A DNA stretch of 11,208 bases from positions 1 to 11,208 of the forward strand of contig NZ_JAIOSW010000384.1 in the NCBI RefSeq assembly GCF_021107415.1, in the 5' to 3' direction. Source of the DNA: Desulfobacula sp. (GTDB lineage: Bacteria > Desulfobacterota > Desulfobacteria > Desulfobacterales > Desulfobacteraceae). Under the pieces are notes generated by a model that made no database searches, was not told the DNA's origin, and worked only from the letters and a program-made list of their open reading frames with translations. Numbering within the stretch: the first letter of the stretch is position 1; every line of letters starts with the position of its first letter. A program made the position numbers and the translations under genes. Below are positions 7,199-11,208 of the stretch, one piece after another.

Positions 7199-7584
7199 TT
7201 AAAACCTTTTCGATGACGTAAGGGTCCAAGGATCTTCAGACATCCCCTTGAGACCAGCCAGGGATAGAATCTTTATTACATCATCTGCTTTCAAGTTTAA
7301 GGCTATTTTCAGTTTCATAAAAACAGCATTGTTACTTAGACTCTTTTCCGGCTCAAGCTGGGGCTCGTCTCTTTTGCCCCGCTTATCATTGATCAGCCCG
7401 TTCAAAAAAAATGCCAGCTGTTTATCACTACATTTCTGATAGGCAGGTGCATCATTTTTTTTAACCAGTCGCTGATCTGCGCTCGTGTGACTTGCTGATC
7501 TGCCTGATTAAAAATAGAAATCATTTTTGAATCGCTAAAGTCAAAGACATACTGAATACGGCGTAGAATATCATTCTTATTCAT
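7199..7584 (-). pseudogene. yehS: DUF1456 (YehS-like) gene, frameshifted and C-terminally truncated
   Basis: Two overlapping frames together resemble YehS. The first (7402-7584) encodes MNKNDILRRIQYVFDFSDSK and runs on to ISDWLKK, then leaves the family sequence. The matching continuation is in the -1 frame as DAPAYQKCSDKQLAFF, followed by LNGLINDKRGKRDEPQLEPE and MKLKIALNLKADDVIKILSLAG. The switch falls at an A8 run (plus-strand 7455-7462), consistent with loss of one base. A -1 slip, or one extra A, would restore LKKND in place of the expected LKKDD. The second DUF1456 repeat breaks off after LSLAG and ends in an unrelated tail at 7199, short of the usual length of about 150 residues. The start overlaps the cvfB stop (ATGA), so the gene was probably translated together with cvfB. 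The family has no settled function. Confidence 0.8.
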
Positions 7585-8489
7585 TTTTTCAGGCTAATCC
7601 CGTCTTTTTTTAATTCTAAAACTCCTTTTTTGTACAATCCCCCCACCGCTTTTTTAAATTCTTTTTTGCTCATGGAAAAAAATTTTTTGATATCTTCGGG
7701 AGAGCTTTTATCATAACAGGGTATAAAACCTCCGGCTTTTTTTAAAATGGTTACAATTTTTTGAGCAGATTCTTTTACAGATTCATACCCCGGTTTTTTC
7801 AAAGTCAGGTCAATTTTCTTATCTTCACGAAATCGCATGATATAGCCGGTACAAGTATCACCAATCAACAGATCCTGGTAGGTTTCATTGAGATACAACA
7901 TACCATAATATCGGTTATCGATTACGGCCATGATACCGATTTTGGTAATAGAGTGGATAATAAGATCGACCTGCTGACCCACTTCAAGACCCTTGATATT
8001 TTGATCGCAATTCACAGATATTTGAGTTGTTCCGTACACCCGTTGTGTCTTTTGATCCAAACAGATCTTTGTCAGATATTTTTTCCCGGGCGATATGGAG
8101 TTCTGCTGTGCATTTTTGGGTACCAGCAGGTCTTTTTCAAGTCCCCACTCCATAAATGTTCCAAATGAAGTCACATCTTTTGCTTTCAGAAAAACAAAAT
8201 CTCCAACAATACCAAAAGGTTTTAATGTGGTGGCAACCAGACGATCCTCGGAGTCGGTGTACACAAACGCTTCAAGGGAATCACCAACATTTAAATCATC
8301 AGAAACATATTTGTTGGGAAGCAGAATCCTTCCCCGATCAGAACTTAAATACAAACCAAAATCAGACCTGCTTTCAATAACCAGATAATTATATTTTCCA
8401 ATTTTAAGTTCGTTTTTTTGTCCCCGGGCTCTCTGCTTACCTTGGACAATTTTACGAGAATTCGCCCACACATTTTTAATATCCGACAT
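7581..8489 (-). CDS. cvfB: CvfB/YitL-like S1 RNA-binding protein
   Basis: This 302-residue protein has the CvfB (YitL) layout. A first S1-like barrel begins with IGKYNYLVIESRSDFGLYLS (30-49), a second covers about 92-155 (FLKAKDVTSFGTFMEWG), and a third about 165-235. A C-terminal winged helix follows (FSMSKKEFKKAVGGLYKKG, near 273-291). CvfB-type proteins bind RNA and are linked to expression of virulence genes in Staphylococcus; the role here is unknown. About 27 basic residues precede the point where most family members start. I keep the ATG at 8489 because AGAGG and AAGG lie just upstream. Its stop overlaps the next gene's start by 4 nt, so it heads an operon whose downstream members are damaged. 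It should be cytoplasmic. Confidence 0.88.
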   Translation of the reverse strand: MSDIKNVWANSRKIVQGKQRARGQKNELKIGKYNYLVIESRSDFGLYLSSDRGRILLPNKYVSDDLNVGDSLEAFVYTDSEDRLVATTLKPFGIVGDFVFLKAKDVTSFGTFMEWGLEKDLLVPKNAQQNSISPGKKYLTKICLDQKTQRVYGTTQISVNCDQNIKGLEVGQQVDLIIHSITKIGIMAVIDNRYYGMLYLNETYQDLLIGDTCTGYIMRFREDKKIDLTLKKPGYESVKESAQKIVTILKKAGGFIPCYDKSSPEDIKKFFSMSKKEFKKAVGGLYKKGVLELKKDGISLKK

Positions 8490-8823
8490 TGGCCTTACCT
8501 CTCTGTAAATTTATGCATCCATCCTACCATATTTAAGAATATACCGCCACACGTCCATCACCTTACTTTGAACGCCAGGAAATTAAGATTTACACTCCTT
8601 GCAGTTTTTTTTAATTACATTAAAAATTCGATGGATAGATCATTTACATGGATGATATATAAAAAAACCAGGTGGCATCACTCTGGATTCCACTCGGTTT
8701 TATATCAGAAATAGTTCGCAATTGATTTGATATCATTTAGAAATTCGGCATCGAAATACTACGTACAGGGATAATAATCCTTGAGTGCTGGTTTTGAGTT
8801 TTTTGACATGATGTTTGATATTG
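8490..8823. other. Intergenic region between the U32 gene and cvfB
   Basis: This 334-nt stretch has no supportable gene. It holds a probable terminator at 8661-8700 and a small hairpin at 8766-8783 (CAGGGAT paired with ATCCTTG, with one wobble). The cvfB ribosome site lies next to 8489. A promoter for cvfB is expected in about 8500-8620; TATATT-like and TTAAAT-like boxes occur there, but no convincing -35 element accompanies them. A 61-codon minus-strand open frame (8733-8918) overlaps the end of the U32 gene and resembles nothing I know. Confidence 0.6.
8661..8700 (-). terminator. Probable intrinsic terminator downstream of the U32 gene
   Basis: On the minus strand CCGAGTGG (plus 8690-8697) pairs with CCACCTGG (8668-8675), with one G-U pair and one mismatch, over a 14-nt loop. 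A run of seven T follows (plus-strand A7 at 8661-8667). It sits about 120 nt after the U32 stop codon. The long loop and the mismatch make it weaker than the terminator at 5842-5878. Confidence 0.45.
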
Positions 8824-11076
8824 TTAAATCCCTTTTTTGTATTGAGTGTTAGTTGAGGGATGAATAACTTGTTTGAGCTTTTTTTTTGTATCAAGGTTTC
8901 CATTAAGAAGGTTTTCAAAAAGCCTTATTATGCTTGCTTTATCCATTTCTATTTTAGTTTCGGTTTTTATGTCCCTTAAATCAATAAAACAATTGGAAAA
9001 AATATTGGGTATATCACTAACAATATCTGTATTCAAAAAATTGATATTATTATAGATACTATGGTAATTTCCCGCTGTTTTTTTAATTAAAAGCCGCTGA
9101 TTTTTTAAGTTTGTAATGGATGAAGATTTTTCACATTTTTGAATACACTCCTCATCCATTGTGTGTTTTTCACATCCAGTAACCTGATGAAGTAAACATT
9201 GTCTGCTGGTCATCAGTAAAATAGGATGATAGATGCTATAGTACAGTTTGAAATTCTCAGGCTTAATAATACTTTTTATCTGATATTTACTGATTTCATT
9301 AGAAATAAATGAGCCACAGCTATTAAAATTTTTTTTTAAGCATAAAAGGCTAAAGGAATTAACAATATTGAGATAGGGGCCTGCAATCCAGGGGATTCCT
9401 TTTTTGTAAGCTTCATAAGCTATCCCGGTATTATTGGTTACAATAAGTTTTGTCTGCACCTGTTCAAGAAATTCTACGGCAGCCCTATAGTTCTCTCCTA
9501 TCAAAACAGAGGGGAACCAGGGAATTAATTTTTTGTTTTTTAAGAAAAAGTCTAACAGCTTTAAAGATTCATTTTTAAAACCATTGGGAAGTTGAAAAAA
9601 GATATCGGCACAAGTTTTGTTACATAAGTCCACATCCTTTTGGGAAGAGATTAATACAGATAGAGCCGGAGGCTTTTTAAGTATATTTTTATTTAAGGAA
9701 GGAACATCAATTGGGTCAATCATCTCTTTTGAATCATTCAGGATGAATAAAAGCCTCTTTTTTATTGAAGTGATCTCATTAAAAGAGATAAAGAGATCTT
9801 TTTCAAGATGTTCTAATTCTAAATGCTGAATGGTGTGTTCCGTATCATTTACGGCTTTAAGTCTTTCTAATAAAAAATTGTAAGTGAGGCACTTGGCAAT
9901 GCTATTCTTTTTTGTTGGGACAAGATTAGTTTTGGAAAGCACTGTAAATGAAATGTCTGGTGTTTTTACCAATACTTTTAGAGGTACACCGGAGTTACCT
10001 GAAATACTGATTGTTAAAGGGCTTTTGGCTATACTTAATTGTTTGATTAAATTTTTGACATTTGCTGTAATTTCTTTTTTTTCTTCAAAAAGAGCCAGCT
10101 TGTCTTGTTCCATTTTTTTATTCGTAGCATACGTATTAATGTCAGCAAGATGTTTAATTGAATTATCCCGGGGATTATCAATAAACATCTCCTTATTAAT
10201 ATTTCCCTTTAAATAGGCATTTGAAAAGTCCCGGTTAAAGACTTTATAAAGCCCACTGTTGTCAGTATTCAGTCTGTTTTTAGCATAAAAACTTTGGAGT
10301 TGTTTTTTCCAGCAATTTACCACTGTATAAACGTAATCAAGCCGCTTCATTCTTCCTTCAATTTTTATTGAGTCAACTTTTGCATCATATAATTCTTTTA
10401 GATCAAAATAGGCTGAATTGTCTTTTAGATTAAGAGGGAAATTTTTATTTTCCAAAGTAGGTAAATACCTGTCCCTGCAAGGTTGGCTGCACCTGCCGCG
10501 ATTTCCTGAATTTCCTCCCAGAACAGAACTTATGTAACAAATTCCTGAAAAAGAGATACAATAGGAACCATGGATAAAGACCTCAGTTGACATATTATTT
10601 TTATGTCCAGTTAAAGCCAATGCTTTTATCTCGTTAATATTTAACTCTCTTGATAGATTAATCCGGGTGGCGGTCAGTTTATTTAAAAAACTTATCTGAC
10701 CTTCATTATGAGTATTAAGCTGAGTAGAGGCATGTATTTTAAGAGCTTTAAAATATCTTGATAATAGATAAAACAATCCTAAATCCTGAACAATTACCCC
10801 ATCGATGTCAGTGTTGAGCAGCTTGTTCAACAGGCGTATAAGGAAGGGGATTTCACTTCCCACTATCAGTATATTGAGGGTAAGATACACTTTGCAGTTA
10901 TGCCTATGCCCAAGATGTATAATCCCAATTAAATCTTCAAAATCTATGTTTGTGGCCCGGTTCCTGGCATTCAATTGATTCAAACCACAGTATACAGCAT
11001 CTGCCCCTGCAATAACTGCCGCTTTTATAGACTCAATATCTCCGCCCGGTGCCAGTAATTCAATTTTTCTTTTCAT
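8824..11076 (-). CDS. rlhA: U32 family protein, RlhA-like (probable 23S rRNA cytidine hydroxylase)
   Basis: This 750-residue protein belongs to family U32, once called collagenase-like peptidases. Studied members instead carry out iron-sulfur-dependent, O2-independent hydroxylation of RNA (RlhA, TrhP) or of ubiquinone precursors (UbiU/UbiV). The N-terminal barrel starts with KIELLAPGGDIESIKAAVIA. The signature EVFIHGSYCISFSGICYIS (165-183) and GGNSGNRGRCSQPCR (187-201) supply Cys173, Cys180, Cys196 and Cys200. A middle part near 340-450 resembles DUF3656. A C-terminal cluster has Cys627, Cys635, Cys644 and Cys648. The domain order fits RlhA (about 650 residues in E. coli), but this protein is longer. 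The assignment to 5-hydroxycytidine formation on 23S rRNA is inferred. The ATG at 11076 gives a normal N-terminus but has no clear Shine-Dalgarno. The gene is strikingly AT-rich. Confidence 0.8.
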   Translation of the reverse strand: MKRKIELLAPGGDIESIKAAVIAGADAVYCGLNQLNARNRATNIDFEDLIGIIHLGHRHNCKVYLTLNILIVGSEIPFLIRLLNKLLNTDIDGVIVQDLGLFYLLSRYFKALKIHASTQLNTHNEGQISFLNKLTATRINLSRELNINEIKALALTGHKNNMSTEVFIHGSYCISFSGICYISSVLGGNSGNRGRCSQPCRDRYLPTLENKNFPLNLKDNSAYFDLKELYDAKVDSIKIEGRMKRLDYVYTVVNCWKKQLQSFYAKNRLNTDNSGLYKVFNRDFSNAYLKGNINKEMFIDNPRDNSIKHLADINTYATNKKMEQDKLALFEEKKEITANVKNLIKQLSIAKSPLTISISGNSGVPLKVLVKTPDISFTVLSKTNLVPTKKNSIAKCLTYNFLLERLKAVNDTEHTIQHLELEHLEKDLFISFNEITSIKKRLLFILNDSKEMIDPIDVPSLNKNILKKPPALSVLISSQKDVDLCNKTCADIFFQLPNGFKNESLKLLDFFLKNKKLIPWFPSVLIGENYRAAVEFLEQVQTKLIVTNNTGIAYEAYKKGIPWIAGPYLNIVNSFSLLCLKKNFNSCGSFISNEISKYQIKSIIKPENFKLYYSIYHPILLMTSRQCLLHQVTGCEKHTMDEECIQKCEKSSSITNLKNQRLLIKKTAGNYHSIYNNINFLNTDIVSDIPNIFSNCFIDLRDIKTETKIEMDKASIIRLFENLLNGNLDTKKKLKQVIHPSTNTQYKKGI

Positions 11077-11081
11077 TCAGA

Positions 11082-11100
11082 TTAATTGTAACTTAATTGT
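11082..11100. repeat. Two TTAATTGT boxes 11 nt apart upstream of the U32 gene
   Basis: TTAATTGT occurs at 11082-11089 and again at 11093-11100, one helical turn apart, directly before the U32 start codon. This could be a regulator site or simply AT-rich repetition. The rest of the upstream stretch to 11208 shows no gene and no convincing promoter. Confidence 0.3.
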
Positions 11101-11208
11101 TGATTCATGAAAAATAATCTTTTCTGGTTTTTGCAGACACAAAATCATGCTGCATTCTCGTACGATTTTATCCTGTATATGTTCTTTAAACCCTGGGGTC
11201 TTTCAAGT

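Noticed and set aside
7761..8168. A 135-codon plus-strand open frame opposite cvfB
   Set aside because: It is antisense to a well-supported gene, with no family likeness or ribosome site.
8766..8783. The 7-bp hairpin as a terminator
   Set aside because: No T run follows on either strand.
8733..8918. A 61-codon minus-strand open frame at the end of the U32 gene, and a short tail-like peptide in a neighbouring frame
   Set aside because: The first overlaps the U32 gene in another frame and matches nothing known; the second is preceded immediately by a stop and is too short to support.

Overview
The window reads as an AT-leaning bacterial chromosome segment. Every gene I can support lies on the minus strand, so it is read from right to left. 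The closest match from memory is a marine sulfate-reducing member of the Desulfobacterales (Desulfobacter/Desulfobacula-like). I infer this from the style of the Nqr and DUF1456 proteins, and it is not proven.

Right part (11208 to about 7200): a large U32-family protein of the RlhA type (8824-11076), clearly more AT-rich than the rest, is followed by a 334-nt gap with a probable terminator. Next comes cvfB (7581-8489), an S1-domain RNA-binding protein. Its stop codon overlaps the start of a yehS-like DUF1456 gene, which is frameshifted at an A8 run and lacks its C-terminus.

Middle (about 7200 to 5850): a spermidine-synthase-like gene that seems to have lost its middle in frame (6928-7197) overlaps a shortened yaiI-like gene (6584-6928). 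With the DUF1456 gene this makes three damaged genes in a row, which looks like a decaying operon. An intact cytoplasmic cyclophilin (5917-6447), with its own likely promoter, ends at a strong bidirectional terminator (5842-5878).

Left part (5703 to 1): a chemoreceptor with a PilJ/NarX-type sensor domain lies 14 nt upstream of nqrA and leads into nqrA-B-C-D-E, with nqrE cut by the window edge. These genes encode most of the Na+-translocating NADH:quinone oxidoreductase. Both covalent FMN sites (NqrB and NqrC) and the NqrD cysteines are present. nqrF is not in the window; in the usual order it would follow nqrE.

The most notable point is that this NqrA keeps two complete CxxCxxCxxxCP motifs like those of RnfC, which ordinary NqrA has lost. 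The second is the placement of a chemoreceptor at the head of the nqr transcription unit. I found no mobile element, CRISPR array, tRNA or rRNA.
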